Below are positions 18,756 to 31,475 of a DNA stretch of 64,000 nucleotides, piece after piece; position 1 is the stretch's first letter; each line of letters begins with the position of its first letter. A program made the position numbers and the translations under genes. The stretch is from positions 434,001-498,000 of the forward strand of contig NZ_FMAC01000001.1 in assembly GCF_900094555.1 (NCBI RefSeq), written 5' to 3'. Under the pieces are notes generated by a model that worked only from the letters and a program-made list of their open reading frames with translations, did not search any database and had not been told where the DNA came from. Source of the stretch: Martinezella hainanensis. GTDB lineage: Bacteria; Pseudomonadota; Alphaproteobacteria; Rhizobiales; Rhizobiaceae.

Positions 18756-19202
18756 TCAGGCGCGATGAGCGTCGACCGCGGGCGCTGCGGCGCTCGCAAT
18801 GGCGCCGACAAGATCGGCATTGCTGTAGCTTTGTCCCGCAATGCCCCAGGCACCCTCGGGCGCATAGACGATATTCGACCAGATGTGCTCGCGCTTGATC
18901 CGCCCTTCCGCGGCCCGCTCGACGACATCGGTCGCCCTTGCAATGAAAGCACGTTTGGCTTCGGCAGTCGCGAGTGCGATTTCGGGCAGTTTGAGTTCGA
19001 TAAAGGCCGCGGCAACGGGCTTTCCGGCCGCCAGCACATGTTCTGCCGGAAGCACATTGATCGAACCGATGACATTGGCCGTCATGAATTCATTCCCGGT
19101 CAATCCGGCAACGTCGAGGACGGCATCTGTCAATCCGGCGAAAGCTTGCGCCTGCGCTTCGGAGGAAAGCAGCCCTTCGGATACGGTAAGGGTAATAGGC
19201 AT
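18756..19202 (-). CDS. Tautomerase (4-oxalocrotonate tautomerase-like) family protein
   Basis: 148 residues, about twice the length of a single tautomerase unit. The mature N-terminus is MPITLTVSEGLLS, which provides the catalytic Pro1 after removal of Met. A second half with IELKLPEIALATAEAKRAF could be the second beta-alpha-beta unit of a fused type. It is divergent from a TetR regulator across a promoter region with three repeated elements, so it is the probable target of that regulator. Confidence 0.8.
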   Translation of the reverse strand: MPITLTVSEGLLSSEAQAQAFAGLTDAVLDVAGLTGNEFMTANVIGSINVLPAEHVLAAGKPVAAAFIELKLPEIALATAEAKRAFIARATDVVERAAEGRIKREHIWSNIVYAPEGAWGIAGQSYSNADLVGAIASAAAPAVDAHRA

Positions 19203-19242
19203 GGGATATCTCCTTGTTGGACCTGCGCCGGCAAATGATATA

Positions 19243-19310
19243 TACCGATCACTCTTTAACGATACACATCGATCACTCTCTATGCAACAGATAAAGAGAG
19301 ATCACTCTTA
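19243..19310. promoter_or_regulatory. Repeated GATCACTCT operator region
   Basis: The nonamer GATCACTCT occurs three times in the same orientation, at 19247-19255, 19271-19279 and 19300-19308, spaced 24 and 29 bases apart. The third copy also forms an inverted repeat, AAGAG-N6-CTCTT, centred on GATC. The array fills most of the gap between the divergent tautomerase and TetR genes, as expected for TetR operators. Confidence 0.55.
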
Positions 19311-19322
19311 ATGGAGGCGGCA

Positions 19323-19928
19323 GTGCGCTACAGCGCCGAACATAAGGAAGAAACCCGGACGCGGGTCGTCGCGGCGGCGGGGCAAGTCTTTCGCAAGGAA
19401 GGCTATGGCGGCGCGGGCATCGATGCGCTGACGAAAGCGGCCGGCGTTACCAACGGCGCATTCTACGGACACTTCAAGTCCAAGAGCGAAGCGTTTCGCA
19501 CCGCGGTCGTGGAAGGGTTGGAGGAATTGCGTCAAGCGATCCTGACACTCAGGCAAAACCAGCCGAAAGACTGGTTGAAGGCGCTTGCCGGCTTCTATCT
19601 CGGCTACAAGCGGACCTGCGATCTCGGCGACAGCTGCACGCTGCCGAGCCTTTCTCCCGACGTGATGCGGGCCGATGAGGAAACACGCCGCGTCTATACG
19701 GTAGAGTTGAGAAAGTTGATCGCGGATGTCGCCGCCGGCCTGCCGGAGAGCACAAGCTCCGGAGAAACAACGGCGGAAGATCGTGCCATCGTTCTTCTCG
19801 CAACGCTGAGCGGCGGCCTAACGCTTGCCCGCGCCGTCTCCGATCCCGCCCTTTCCGCCCAAATAGCCGAAGCCATCGAGCGGGCCGCTCTGGCGGCAAA
19901 CAATCCCTCGCAGTCGCAAGGCAAATGA
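19323..19928 (+). CDS. TetR/AcrR family transcriptional regulator
   Basis: 201 residues from GTG 19323. I prefer it to the ATG at 19311 because GGAGG (19313-19317) sits five bases before the GTG; the ATG start would place that site inside the gene. The HTH (about residues 10-55) reads RVVAAAGQVFRKEGYGGAGI, then ALTKAAGVTNGAFYGHFKSK, with the conserved YGHFKSK end. The C-terminal half has the DSCTLPSLSPDVMRAD segment seen in a group of TetR proteins that respond to small electrophiles or drugs. It probably represses the divergent tautomerase gene and itself. Confidence 0.87.
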   Translation: MRYSAEHKEETRTRVVAAAGQVFRKEGYGGAGIDALTKAAGVTNGAFYGHFKSKSEAFRTAVVEGLEELRQAILTLRQNQPKDWLKALAGFYLGYKRTCDLGDSCTLPSLSPDVMRADEETRRVYTVELRKLIADVAAGLPESTSSGETTAEDRAIVLLATLSGGLTLARAVSDPALSAQIAEAIERAALAANNPSQSQGK

Positions 19929-19956
19929 CGATACAGGTCACACAATGATGGGATAG

Positions 19957-19985
19957 CCGAGGCGAAGTTCGTCACTTCGTCTCGG
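19957..19985. terminator. Stem-loop between convergent genes
   Basis: CCGAGGCGAAGT (19957-19968) and ACTTCGTCTCGG (19974-19985) form a 12-bp stem containing one G-T pair, with a 5-nt loop. No T run follows, so termination is uncertain, but the position between the converging tetR and ABC genes fits. Confidence 0.45.
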
Positions 19986-19994
19986 CGGGGCCAT

Positions 19995-20999
19995 TTATGC
20001 TCGGATCGCCTTGTCGTCCGCATCGAAACGATGCATCTGGCTCGCATCCGGCGTTGCATAGACCATCTCGTCCGGCTCATATTTATGTTCGCCGAAAAGA
20101 CGCGCAGTCAGAAGACCGGTGGCCTCGGATTCGAGATAGATGATGGTGTCGGCACCGAGATGCTCGACATGGATGACCTTGGCTGCCCATGTGCCCTGAT
20201 CGCGCGACAGCGTGATATGTTCGGGGCGGATGCCAACGGTCTTGGCACCGCTTTCGCCGAGTCGTTCTGAAGGGATGAAATTCATCTGCGGCGAGCCGAT
20301 GAAGCCGGCAACGAAGGTATTGGCCGGACGGTTATAAAGCTCCATCGGCGAACCGATCTGCTCGATCGCACCGGCATTGAGCACGACGATCTTGTCGGCA
20401 AGCGTCATCGCCTCGACCTGGTCGTGGGTGACGTAGATCATCGTCGCCTTCAGGCTGCGATGCAGCCGGGCGATCTCCAGGCGGGTCTGGACGCGCAGCG
20501 CCGCATCGAGGTTCGAGAGCGGCTCATCGAAAAGGAAAAGCTCGGGTTCGCGCACGATGGCACGGCCGATTGCGACACGCTGACGCTGGCCACCGGAGAG
20601 CTCCGATGGGCGGCGGCCGAGATAGGGCGCAAGCGACAGCATCCCGGACGCCTTCTCGACCCGGCTGTCGATTTCGGCCTTCGGCGTGCCGGCCTGCTTG
20701 AGGCCCAGACCCATATTGTCCTTGACGGTCAGATGCGGATAGAGCGCATAGGACTGGAAGACCATCGAGATGCCGCGCTTTGCCGGAGGAGTGACGGTCA
20801 CATCCTGGCCGTTGATCAGCACGGCGCCGGAGGTCACGTCCTCGAGACCGGCGATGCTGCGCAGGAGGGTCGACTTGCCGCAGCCGGAAGGACCCACGAA
20901 GATGACGAACTCACCATCCTTTACCTCGAGGTCGATGCCCTTCAGCACGTCATGCGTACCATAGGCCTTGCGGATGGATTTCAGTTGAAGCGATCCCAC
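19995..20999 (-). CDS. Carbohydrate ABC transporter ATP-binding protein (UgpC/MalK-type)
   Basis: 334 residues. Walker [10 protein letters not shown] at about 36-44, Q-loop [12 protein letters not shown], signature [10 protein letters not shown], Walker [14 protein letters not shown] and switch TYVTHDQ-type YVTHDQVEA are intact. The C-terminal regulatory TOBE/OB domain contains the [10 protein letters not shown] block typical of the CUT1 sugar importer family. It is the last gene of the arm binding protein-permease-permease-oxidoreductase-ATPase. It is a little short at the C-terminus (usual 350-370), but the core is complete. Confidence 0.93.
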   Translation of the reverse strand: MGSLQLKSIRKAYGTHDVLKGIDLEVKDGEFVIFVGPSGCGKSTLLRSIAGLEDVTSGAVLINGQDVTVTPPAKRGISMVFQSYALYPHLTVKDNMGLGLKQAGTPKAEIDSRVEKASGMLSLAPYLGRRPSELSGGQRQRVAIGRAIVREPELFLFDEPLSNLDAALRVQTRLEIARLHRSLKATMIYVTHDQVEAMTLADKIVVLNAGAIEQIGSPMELYNRPANTFVAGFIGSPQMNFIPSERLGESGAKTVGIRPEHITLSRDQGTWAAKVIHVEHLGADTIIYLESEATGLLTARLFGEHKYEPDEMVYATPDASQMHRFDADDKAIRA

Positions 21000-21011
21000 A
21001 GTCTTTTGTCC

Positions 21012-22076
21012 TTATAGATAAACGGGCTTGCCGGTGCGCACGCTCTCATCGGCGGCAAGGCATATGCGCAGCGATTGAACGGCATCGTCCATATGGCGAT
21101 TGAGGTCGATATCCTCGCGGATGGCCTTCAGCATGAAGGCCTGCTCGAAGTCGCAGAGCTCCTGATGGCCCGGTTCGCCATCCATATGCAGATCCTGATC
21201 CGGCCGAATGAACTGGCCGTTCGGACCAGTCTCGGCGCTATGCAGCCGGATGACCGACGTCTTCGTGTGCATGTCGATATCGTCAGACTTGGCATTCTGA
21301 TCCATGGCGATCGAGACCGAACCGTTCGGCGACATCACGTCCTTCACGAAGAACGCCGTCTCCGAAATCATCGGACCCCAGGCGGCTTCGTACCAGCCGA
21401 CGGAACCGTCTTCGAATATCACCTGCAGATGGCCGTAATTATACATGTCCGGCTTGATCTCCTGCGTCAGCCGCAGGCCCATGCCGCGTACTTCGACGGG
21501 CTTGGCATCGGTGATCTGGCACATGACGTCGACATAATGCACGCCGCAATCGACGATCGGCGAAGTGTTCTGCATCAGCGCCTTATGCGTCTCCCAGGTT
21601 GGGCCGCTCGATTGCTGATTGAGGTTCATGCGGAATACATAGGGGCCGCCGAGCTTGCGCGCTTCGGCAATCAAGCGCATCCACGAGGGATGATGGCGAA
21701 GGATGTAGCCGATCGTCAGCTTCTTGCCGGCCTTCTTCGCGGCCGCGACCACACGCTCGGCATCTTCGACCGTCGTGGCCAGCGGCTTCTCGACGAAGAC
21801 ATGGCAGCCGGCTTCGAAGGCCTTGACGGCAAAATCGGCATGACTGTCGGAATAGGTGTTGATGGAGCAGAGATCCGGCTTCAGCTCTTTCAACGCCGCC
21901 TCGAAATCCGGATGGACCGTGTATCCCCGCAACTCCTCGGGCAGTTCCCGGCTGGAGCGGTTGACGAGGCCGACGATCTCGAAGCCCGGATTGTTGTGAT
22001 AGGCCAGCGCATGGCTGCGACCCATATTGCCAAGGCCAACGACGAGAACGCGGATCGGCTTTTCAGATACGCTCAC
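21012..22076 (-). CDS. Gfo/Idh/MocA family oxidoreductase
   Basis: 354 residues from GTG 22074-22076, which overlaps the stop of the upstream permease as GTGA; the longer frame runs through that permease and is not credible. The Rossmann nucleotide motif VVGLGNMGRSHALAY is at about residues 12-26, the catalytic-type EKPLATT at about 105, and an NQQSSGPTW segment follows in the C-terminal domain. The family oxidises or epimerises sugars and cyclitols with NAD(P). Its place between transporter genes suggests it acts on the imported sugar. Confidence 0.88.
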   Translation of the reverse strand: MSVSEKPIRVLVVGLGNMGRSHALAYHNNPGFEIVGLVNRSSRELPEELRGYTVHPDFEAALKELKPDLCSINTYSDSHADFAVKAFEAGCHVFVEKPLATTVEDAERVVAAAKKAGKKLTIGYILRHHPSWMRLIAEARKLGGPYVFRMNLNQQSSGPTWETHKALMQNTSPIVDCGVHYVDVMCQITDAKPVEVRGMGLRLTQEIKPDMYNYGHLQVIFEDGSVGWYEAAWGPMISETAFFVKDVMSPNGSVSIAMDQNAKSDDIDMHTKTSVIRLHSAETGPNGQFIRPDQDLHMDGEPGHQELCDFEQAFMLKAIREDIDLNRHMDDAVQSLRICLAADESVRTGKPVYL

Positions 22077-22912
22077 TTGACTGCTCCGGATGTAATGCCG
22101 CGAATGAGTTGACGCGAAAAGATGACGTAAAGGATGAGGATTGGCAGGATGGCGAGCGTCAGTGCCGCCAGCACCGCATTCCAGTTGGTGACGAACTGGC
22201 CGATGAAGATCTGAGATCCGAGCGTCACCGTCTTGGTCGCCTCGCTCGGCGCAAGGATCAGCGGGAACCACAGGTCATTCCAGATCGGGATCATGGTGAA
22301 GACGGCAACCGTCGCCATCGCCGGACGGACCAATGGCAGCACCAGTCGGAAGAAGATCGCATATTCGCTGAGACCGTCGATGCGGCCGGCATTCTTCAGG
22401 TCGTCGGAAACCGTCCGCATGAACTCGGACAGGATGAAGATCGCCAGCGGCAGGCCCTGCGCGGTATAGACCAGGATCAGGGCCGTCAGCGTGTTGACGA
22501 GGCCGGCGGCGACCATGCCCTGCAGGATCGCGACAGTACCGAGGCGGATCGGGATCATGATGCCGATGGCCAGATAAAGACCCATCACCGTATTGCCGCG
22601 GAAACGATATTCCGACAGCGCAAAGGCCGCCATCGCCCCGAACAGCAAGGTCAAGATGATCGAGACGATCGTCACGACGAAGCTGTTCTGGAAATAGGTG
22701 AGGAAGTCCCCCTGCTTCAGAACGGTATCATAGCCGATCATGCTGAAGGAGGATGGTGTCGGGACGCTCAAGGGCGCGCGGAAGATCGAGGCGCGATCCT
22801 TGAAGGAGTTGATGACGGTCAGGAATACCGGGAAGATGGCGACGAGCGTATAGGCGATGAGCGCCAGATGGACGAAGCCGGTGCGGACAAGGGAAGTGCG
22901 TGCCTTGGACAT
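22073..22912 (-). CDS. Carbohydrate ABC transporter permease (MalG-type)
   Basis: 279 residues, six membrane helices. The N-terminal helix is followed by NSFKDRASIFRAPLSVPTP, characteristic of MalG-type CUT1 permeases. The EAA loop reads DDLKNAGRIDGLSEYAIFFR around residue 170. The C-terminus GITSGAVK is the usual 'G.taGAvKG' ending, lacking the last glycine. Its stop overlaps the oxidoreductase start. Confidence 0.92.
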   Translation of the reverse strand: MSKARTSLVRTGFVHLALIAYTLVAIFPVFLTVINSFKDRASIFRAPLSVPTPSSFSMIGYDTVLKQGDFLTYFQNSFVVTIVSIILTLLFGAMAAFALSEYRFRGNTVMGLYLAIGIMIPIRLGTVAILQGMVAAGLVNTLTALILVYTAQGLPLAIFILSEFMRTVSDDLKNAGRIDGLSEYAIFFRLVLPLVRPAMATVAVFTMIPIWNDLWFPLILAPSEATKTVTLGSQIFIGQFVTNWNAVLAALTLAILPILILYVIFSRQLIRGITSGAVK

Positions 22913-22924
22913 GGATCGCGCTCC

Positions 22925-23878
22925 TCAGAACTGGTAGCGGCGGATGCGCCGCTGGACGATGAAAAGATAGAAGGACACGCCGGCCAGGATGATGAGGAAC
23001 ATCACCGTCGCGATCGTTGCGCCCATCGAGCGGTCGCCCAGCTGCAGCTGGAAGCCGAAGAAGACGCGGTAAAGCAGCGTGCCGAGAATATCGGTCGAGC
23101 CATCCGGTCCCGCCAAGGCCCCTTGCACGGTATAGACCAGGTCGAACGCGTTGAAATTGCCGACGAAAGTCAGGATCGAGATGATGCCGATCGCCGGCAA
23201 CACCAGCGGCAGCTTGATCTTCCAGAATTGGCTCCAACCGGTGATGCCGTCACATTCGGCGGCTTCGATCACCTCTTCGGGGATGTTGAGCAGCGCGGCA
23301 TAGATCAGCATCATCGGAATGCCGACATATTGCCAGACCGAGATCAGCGCGACGGTAATCAGCGCCGTACTCGGCCTGCCGAGCCACGGGGCGAAGAACG
23401 ATTTCAGGCCGATGACATTCAAAAGCTCTGGCGCAACACCCCAGAGCGGCGAGAGGATCAGCTTCCAGATGAAGCCGACGACGACGAAGGAGAGCAGCGT
23501 CGGCAGGAAGATGGCTGTGCGATAGAAGGCGACAAAGCGCAGCTTCGGCAAGGACAGGAGTGCAGCCAAAGCGACACCGATCGGATTCTGCACGCACATG
23601 TGAATGGCGAAGAAGATCAGGTTGTTGCGCAGCGCATTCCAGAAATCATGCGACCAGCGGTCATCGCCGAACAGCACCTTGAAATTGTTCAGGCCGACGA
23701 AGACGGACTGGTTGTCGACGACGTTGTAAAGCGACAGCCGCAATGTCTCGATCAGCGGCAGGATCATGACCGCCGTATAGACGATGAAGGCCGGGAAAAG
23801 GAAAACGAGGATATGCCAGCGCTTGGAGCGCCTGATCGGCATGACCTCAAGGGCATCTGATGTCGCAGCGTCGCTCAT
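22925..23878 (-). CDS. Carbohydrate ABC transporter permease (MalF-type)
   Basis: 317 residues, six membrane helices beginning with HILVFLFPAFIVYTAVMILP. The EAA loop PEEVIEAAECDGITGWSQFW lies around residue 215, and the C-terminus ends in IRRYQF. It pairs with the MalG-type permease 12 bases downstream. A long loop with GPDGSTDILGTLLY precedes the last helix. The gene sits 201 bases downstream of the binding-protein gene. Confidence 0.92.
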   Translation of the reverse strand: MSDAATSDALEVMPIRRSKRWHILVFLFPAFIVYTAVMILPLIETLRLSLYNVVDNQSVFVGLNNFKVLFGDDRWSHDFWNALRNNLIFFAIHMCVQNPIGVALAALLSLPKLRFVAFYRTAIFLPTLLSFVVVGFIWKLILSPLWGVAPELLNVIGLKSFFAPWLGRPSTALITVALISVWQYVGIPMMLIYAALLNIPEEVIEAAECDGITGWSQFWKIKLPLVLPAIGIISILTFVGNFNAFDLVYTVQGALAGPDGSTDILGTLLYRVFFGFQLQLGDRSMGATIATVMFLIILAGVSFYLFIVQRRIRRYQF

Positions 23879-24032
23879 GGCTTTCTGCCTGTTTTTCTTG
23901 GCTGCTTGATGAGACGGCAGCTCAAAGGTTCAAATCCGTCCGTTGCCCCGGCTCTTAAGCCGGATGGAAGCGACATCGGGCGTGTCGAATGCAAAGGCGA
24001 GATGATCGCCGATCCAATTACTCAAGATAACG

Positions 24033-24065
24033 AAAAGGGCGAGGAGCCTTGAAGACCCCTCGCCC
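24033..24065 (-). terminator. Intra-operon terminator after the binding-protein gene
   Basis: On the minus strand GGGCGAGG (24065-24058) pairs with CCTCGCCC (24044-24037), followed by TTTT. It lies 15 bases after the binding-protein stop codon and before the permease genes, so it can limit downstream expression as in many sugar ABC operons. Confidence 0.8.
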
Positions 24066-24079
24066 GTATTATGCAGTCA

Positions 24080-25339
24080 TTACTTGCCCGGCTTGTACCA
24101 GCTGTCGAGGCCCTTCTGGAGCTTCGCGCCGGCCTGCTCCGGGGTATCCGTGCCGTTGATCACGTTTGCGGATTCGGTCCAGGTCTCGTTTTCAAGGTTC
24201 GGCGTGCCGCGCGACAGGATCTGATAGGTCGAACGAACGGTCGACTTGTGATTGTCGCGCCAGGAAACGAATTCCTGCGCAAGCGGATCGGTCATCTTCA
24301 CCGGATGCGAGTTCAGGCTGAAGAAGCCCGGCAGAGAGTTGGCGTAGATGGTAGCGAATTCGTCGGAAGCGACCCAGTCGAGGAACTTCTTGGCTTCTTC
24401 CTGATGCTTGCTCTTCGTGTTCAAGCCGACGCCGATATCCGGATGGTCGGAGATATAGGCGGTGTCGCCAGCCTTTGCGACCGGCGGCGGGAATGCGCCC
24501 ATCTTGAACTGCGCCTGGGTGTTGAAGAGAGCAATTTCCCAGGAGCCAGCCGGATAGATCGCAGCCTTGCCGAGCGTGAAGAGGTTCTGACTGTCAGCGT
24601 AACCTTGAGCTTCGAAGCCGTCACCGAGATAGGGCTTCCACTTGGCCAGTTCCTTGTAAGGATCGACCCACGGCGCGTCCGTCAGCTTTTCCTTACCAGC
24701 GATCAGAGCCTTTCGGCCTTCCTCACCCTTCCAGTAGTTCGGGCCGATGTTCTGGTAGCCCATGGTTGCGGCTTCCCAGAGGTCCTTCGTGCCCATGGCC
24801 ATCGGGATGTAGGTGCCATCGGCCTTGATCTTGTCGAGAACGGCGAAGAACTCATCGCGCGTCGTCGGCACCTTGAGGCCGAGCTTGTCGAAGGCGTCCT
24901 TGTTGTAGATGAAGCCGTGGATGACCGAAGCCATCGGCACGCAGAAGGTCGACTTGCCGTCGTCGGTCGACCACGCGGCCTTGGCGACAGCCGAGAAGTT
25001 TTCCAAACCCTTAAGCTTGGTCAGATCGGCAAGATGCTTCTTGTTGAAGAGGTCGAGCGAAGCATCGAACGGACGGCAGGTGATGATGTCGCCTGCGGAA
25101 CCGGCATCGAGCTTGGCGTTCAGCGATGCGTTGTATTCGGTAGGCGCCGTCGGCGAGAAGACGATCTTGATGCCCGGGTTCTTCGCTTCGAAAGCCGGGA
25201 TGATCTTTTCCTGCCAGATCTGCAGGTCGTCGTTACGCCAGCTTTCAACCGTCAGCGTCACGTCGGCCGCATGCGCGAGGCTGACTGAGGTCAGCAGGCT
25301 CGATGCAAGAAGCAAGCCTTTCAGAATATTGGTTTTCAT
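24080..25339 (-). CDS. Sugar ABC transporter substrate-binding protein
   Basis: 419 residues from ATG 25337-25339, with AGGAGAGGGA upstream. Signal peptide MKTNILKGLLLASSLLTSVS, cleaved after AHA. The mature protein has the CUT1 binding-protein pattern: VTLTVESWRNDDLQIW, then NPGIKIVFSPTAPTEYNASL, and a later GKAAIYPAGSWEIAL segment lining the ligand site. Length and style match oligosaccharide or amino-sugar binders. With the kinase gene on the opposite arm, N-acetylglucosamine or a related amino sugar is a reasonable guess, not proved. Confidence 0.9.
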   Translation of the reverse strand: MKTNILKGLLLASSLLTSVSLAHAADVTLTVESWRNDDLQIWQEKIIPAFEAKNPGIKIVFSPTAPTEYNASLNAKLDAGSAGDIITCRPFDASLDLFNKKHLADLTKLKGLENFSAVAKAAWSTDDGKSTFCVPMASVIHGFIYNKDAFDKLGLKVPTTRDEFFAVLDKIKADGTYIPMAMGTKDLWEAATMGYQNIGPNYWKGEEGRKALIAGKEKLTDAPWVDPYKELAKWKPYLGDGFEAQGYADSQNLFTLGKAAIYPAGSWEIALFNTQAQFKMGAFPPPVAKAGDTAYISDHPDIGVGLNTKSKHQEEAKKFLDWVASDEFATIYANSLPGFFSLNSHPVKMTDPLAQEFVSWRDNHKSTVRSTYQILSRGTPNLENETWTESANVINGTDTPEQAGAKLQKGLDSWYKPGK

Positions 25340-25882
25340 TTCCCTCTCCTGTTTTCCGCGCCATGGCAAGGCGCTGTTCTCGATCTGAAAATCCGCTGGC
25401 CTGTCCGAGGAAACGGTCAGCGCCCCATGGGAACCGCCAGAATTGCCGATCCCCCATGCAAAAGGCTTCAAAGGCTTCGCGCCCGATCGGCCCGATCAAT
25501 TGCCGTCCGCCGCCACCGGACGGAGACACAGCAAGAACCGCGTGGGAAACTATGACAAACGTCGAATCGAGATCCTCCTGATCCCAGCGGCCTGGCGCAA
25601 CGACGAGATGCGCACCATTCTGCTTCATCTACCGGCTGTTGTTTTTCCGCCAGCCTTGCCGATGTCCGTTCATACTGTTCCCTTGCTCCGAATTAAGTCC
25701 AAAAAAATACCAATTGTCCAGCCGAATTTAACTTTCAGGAGCAAAAAGATGGAGGCCGATTAATTTATTGATATAATTCAATAGGATATTATCAGACAAA
25801 AATGCCTGCCTTGCCTATTGGTAAATGGTATTTTTTTGGTATTGTATGAAAAAACAGGGAATAGGCGGCATCCGGAGGCATG
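25340..25882. promoter_or_regulatory. Divergent control region of the amino-sugar-type cluster
   Basis: This 543-base gap separates the two arms of the cluster and holds no convincing gene. The left part (25350-25680) is GC-rich without a clear signal. The right part is AT-rich. It contains CCAAAAAAATACC at 25699-25711 and its exact inverse GGTATTTTTTTGG at 25827-25839. The half-site TTGGTA or ATGGTA occurs in tandem at 25818, 25825 and 25836, with the inverse TACCAA at 25708. These look like sites for the GntR protein encoded at 26764, placed to control both arms, possibly by looping. Confidence 0.55.
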
Positions 25883-26767
25883 ATGGGGCAGTTTGCAATT
25901 GGTATCGATGGCGGCGGCACGAGTTGCCGGGCAGCGGTTATAGATGACCGCGGGCAGGTGCTCGGCACCGGCAAGGCCGGTGCGGCAAACATCCTCTCCG
26001 ATCTGGAAAACTCGCTGATCCATATCGTCGCCTCGGCAAAGCAGGCATTGATTGATGCCGGGCTCGCCCCTGAACTGCTGCAAACACTGCCTGCCGTCAT
26101 CGGAACCGCCGGAGCCAATGTCGGCAACTACGGCAAGCAGGTCGAAAGCGCCCTGCCCTTTAAAAACACGCGTGTCGTCACAGATGCGACGACAGCGCTT
26201 CAGGGCGCCCTTGGCGACGCCGATGGGATCATCGGCGCCTTCGGCACCGGCTCCGTCTACAACGCCCGTCGCGATGGCAGGATTTGGGGTATCGGTGGCT
26301 GGGGTTTTGTCATTGGCGACCAGGCGAGCGGCGCCCGTCTCGGGCGTGACTTGCTCGAGAGAGCTGTCTTGGCCCATGACAAAGTGAGGGCGGGTTCAGC
26401 GCTTACAGCATCGATCATGGCCGAATACGGCAACGATCCGGAACGTATCGTCGAATTTGCGCATGCATCCAAGCCCAAGGATTTCGCCCGATATGCACCG
26501 ATCGTGTTCGAATATGCCGGAATGGAGGATGTGGTCGCCATCGATATCGTCAAGACGGCGGCAAGATCGATAGCTGAGAGCCTGGATGCACTGCTTTGGC
26601 CGGAATGCCCTTCGATCTGCCTTCTCGGCGGCCTTGCCCAGGCTTATCGTCCCTGGCTTGATGAGCACCACAAGGCGATTCTCGCTGAACCAAGAGGAGA
26701 TGTTCTGCGCGGCGCCGTAGAACTGGCGGCGAAATTGCTGCGGGGTGGAGAGGAAAACAAGGCATGA
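25883..26767 (+). CDS. BadF/BadG/BcrA/BcrD ATPase family kinase (N-acetylglucosamine-kinase-like)
   Basis: 294 residues. I prefer ATG 25883 over 25880 because GGAGG (25874-25878) is then four bases away rather than one. The ASKHA-fold phosphate-1 loop is IGIDGGGTSCRAAV (about 6-19), the second phosphate loop GAFGTGSVYNAR lies near 115, followed by GGWGFVIGDQASGARLGRDL near 133, a signature shared with eukaryotic and bacterial GlcNAc kinases. It probably phosphorylates the sugar imported by the divergent ABC system. The stop overlaps the next start by ATGA. Confidence 0.82.
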   Translation: MGQFAIGIDGGGTSCRAAVIDDRGQVLGTGKAGAANILSDLENSLIHIVASAKQALIDAGLAPELLQTLPAVIGTAGANVGNYGKQVESALPFKNTRVVTDATTALQGALGDADGIIGAFGTGSVYNARRDGRIWGIGGWGFVIGDQASGARLGRDLLERAVLAHDKVRAGSALTASIMAEYGNDPERIVEFAHASKPKDFARYAPIVFEYAGMEDVVAIDIVKTAARSIAESLDALLWPECPSICLLGGLAQAYRPWLDEHHKAILAEPRGDVLRGAVELAAKLLRGGEENKA

Positions 26768-27528
26768 CCGAAGATTTGAGCGCGATCTTCTCGCCGGAGC
26801 GCCTTTCTGGAGGCGGCACGGGTCCGCTTTACGTCAAGCTCCGGCGTACGCTCGAAGAGGCCGTAAAGGTCGGTAGGCTGAAACATGGAGACGCACTGCC
26901 ACCGGAGCGTGACATCGCGGAATTTGCCGCGGTCAGCCGCGTCACGGTGCGCAAGGCGATCGACGACCTCGTGGCCGAAGGCATTCTCGTCCGTCGCCAC
27001 GGCTCGGGAACATTCGTCGCAAAACCTGTTTCCAAGGTGGAACAGCGGCTGTCGCAGCTGACATCGTTTACGGAGGACATGGCCCGACGCGGGATGACGG
27101 CTCGTTCCGAATGGCTGCACAAGGGCATCCATACGCCCTCCCCGGATGAGATGATGATTCTCGGTCTTGCAGCCGACACCAAGGTATCGCGGCTCAGCCG
27201 CCTCCGCATCGCCGACGATCAGCCATTGGCGATCGAGCACGCCAGTGTCTCCGGCGAATTTCTGCCGGATCCATCGGTGGTCACGACATCGCTCTATGCG
27301 GAACTGGAAAAGCGTCAGGTGCGCCCCGTCCGCGCCGTTCAGCGCATATCGGCGACCAACATGAAAGAGGCGGACGCCGGATTGCTCGGCGTTCCCGTCG
27401 GCGCTGCCGGCCTCTCGATCGAGCGCATCTCCTATCTCGGCTCTGGCCGGGCCGTCGAATTCACACGATCGCTCTATCGCGGCGATGCCTATGATTTCGT
27501 CGCAGAACTGACGATCGGCGCGAACTAG
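26764..27528 (+). CDS. GntR/HutC family regulator (NagR/DasR-like)
   Basis: 254 residues, coupled to the kinase by an ATGA overlap. The winged helix (about 20-88) includes LPPERDIAEFAAVSRVTVRK and HGSGTFVAKP. The UTRA domain (about 95-254) starts RLSQLTSFTEDMARRGM, as in amino-sugar regulators of the NagR group, and ends YDFVAELTIG. NagR-type proteins respond to phosphorylated amino sugars, which would be the product of the adjacent kinase, so local control of both arms is likely. Confidence 0.86.
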   Translation: MTEDLSAIFSPERLSGGGTGPLYVKLRRTLEEAVKVGRLKHGDALPPERDIAEFAAVSRVTVRKAIDDLVAEGILVRRHGSGTFVAKPVSKVEQRLSQLTSFTEDMARRGMTARSEWLHKGIHTPSPDEMMILGLAADTKVSRLSRLRIADDQPLAIEHASVSGEFLPDPSVVTTSLYAELEKRQVRPVRAVQRISATNMKEADAGLLGVPVGAAGLSIERISYLGSGRAVEFTRSLYRGDAYDFVAELTIGAN

Positions 27529-27562
27529 CTCAGATCCGCGAGACCGAAAAATGCCGGAATCA

Positions 27563-27601
27563 AAAAAAGCCGCCCCAGCCAAGATGACTGGGGCGGCTTT
27601 T
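27563..27601. terminator. Bidirectional terminator between gntR and metH
   Basis: GCCGCCCCAG (27569-27578) and CTGGGGCGGC (27588-27597) form a perfect 10-bp stem with a 9-nt loop. Seven A precede it and TTTT follows, so it can serve the gntR transcript and the convergent metH transcript. Confidence 0.9.
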
Positions 27602-27656
27602 GCATGCAGAATCAAATTCTAAGCTAAGCACTGCAAGCCGTTGAAACGACTCGCAA

Positions 27657-31433
<3,777 letters not shown>

Positions 31434-31475
31434 AAGCGAATTCCTCTGGCCTGATTGCGACTCCGCACTCAGATC

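Noticed and set aside
22109..23860. Long plus-strand open frame (583 codons) opposite the two sugar permease genes
   Set aside because: It is the antisense shadow of clear permease genes. Its product is extremely rich in Asp, Glu, Arg and Gln with no domain.
25443..25763. Open frames inside the divergent control region
   Set aside because: Codon use is poor and no ribosome-binding site is seen; the region is better explained as regulatory.
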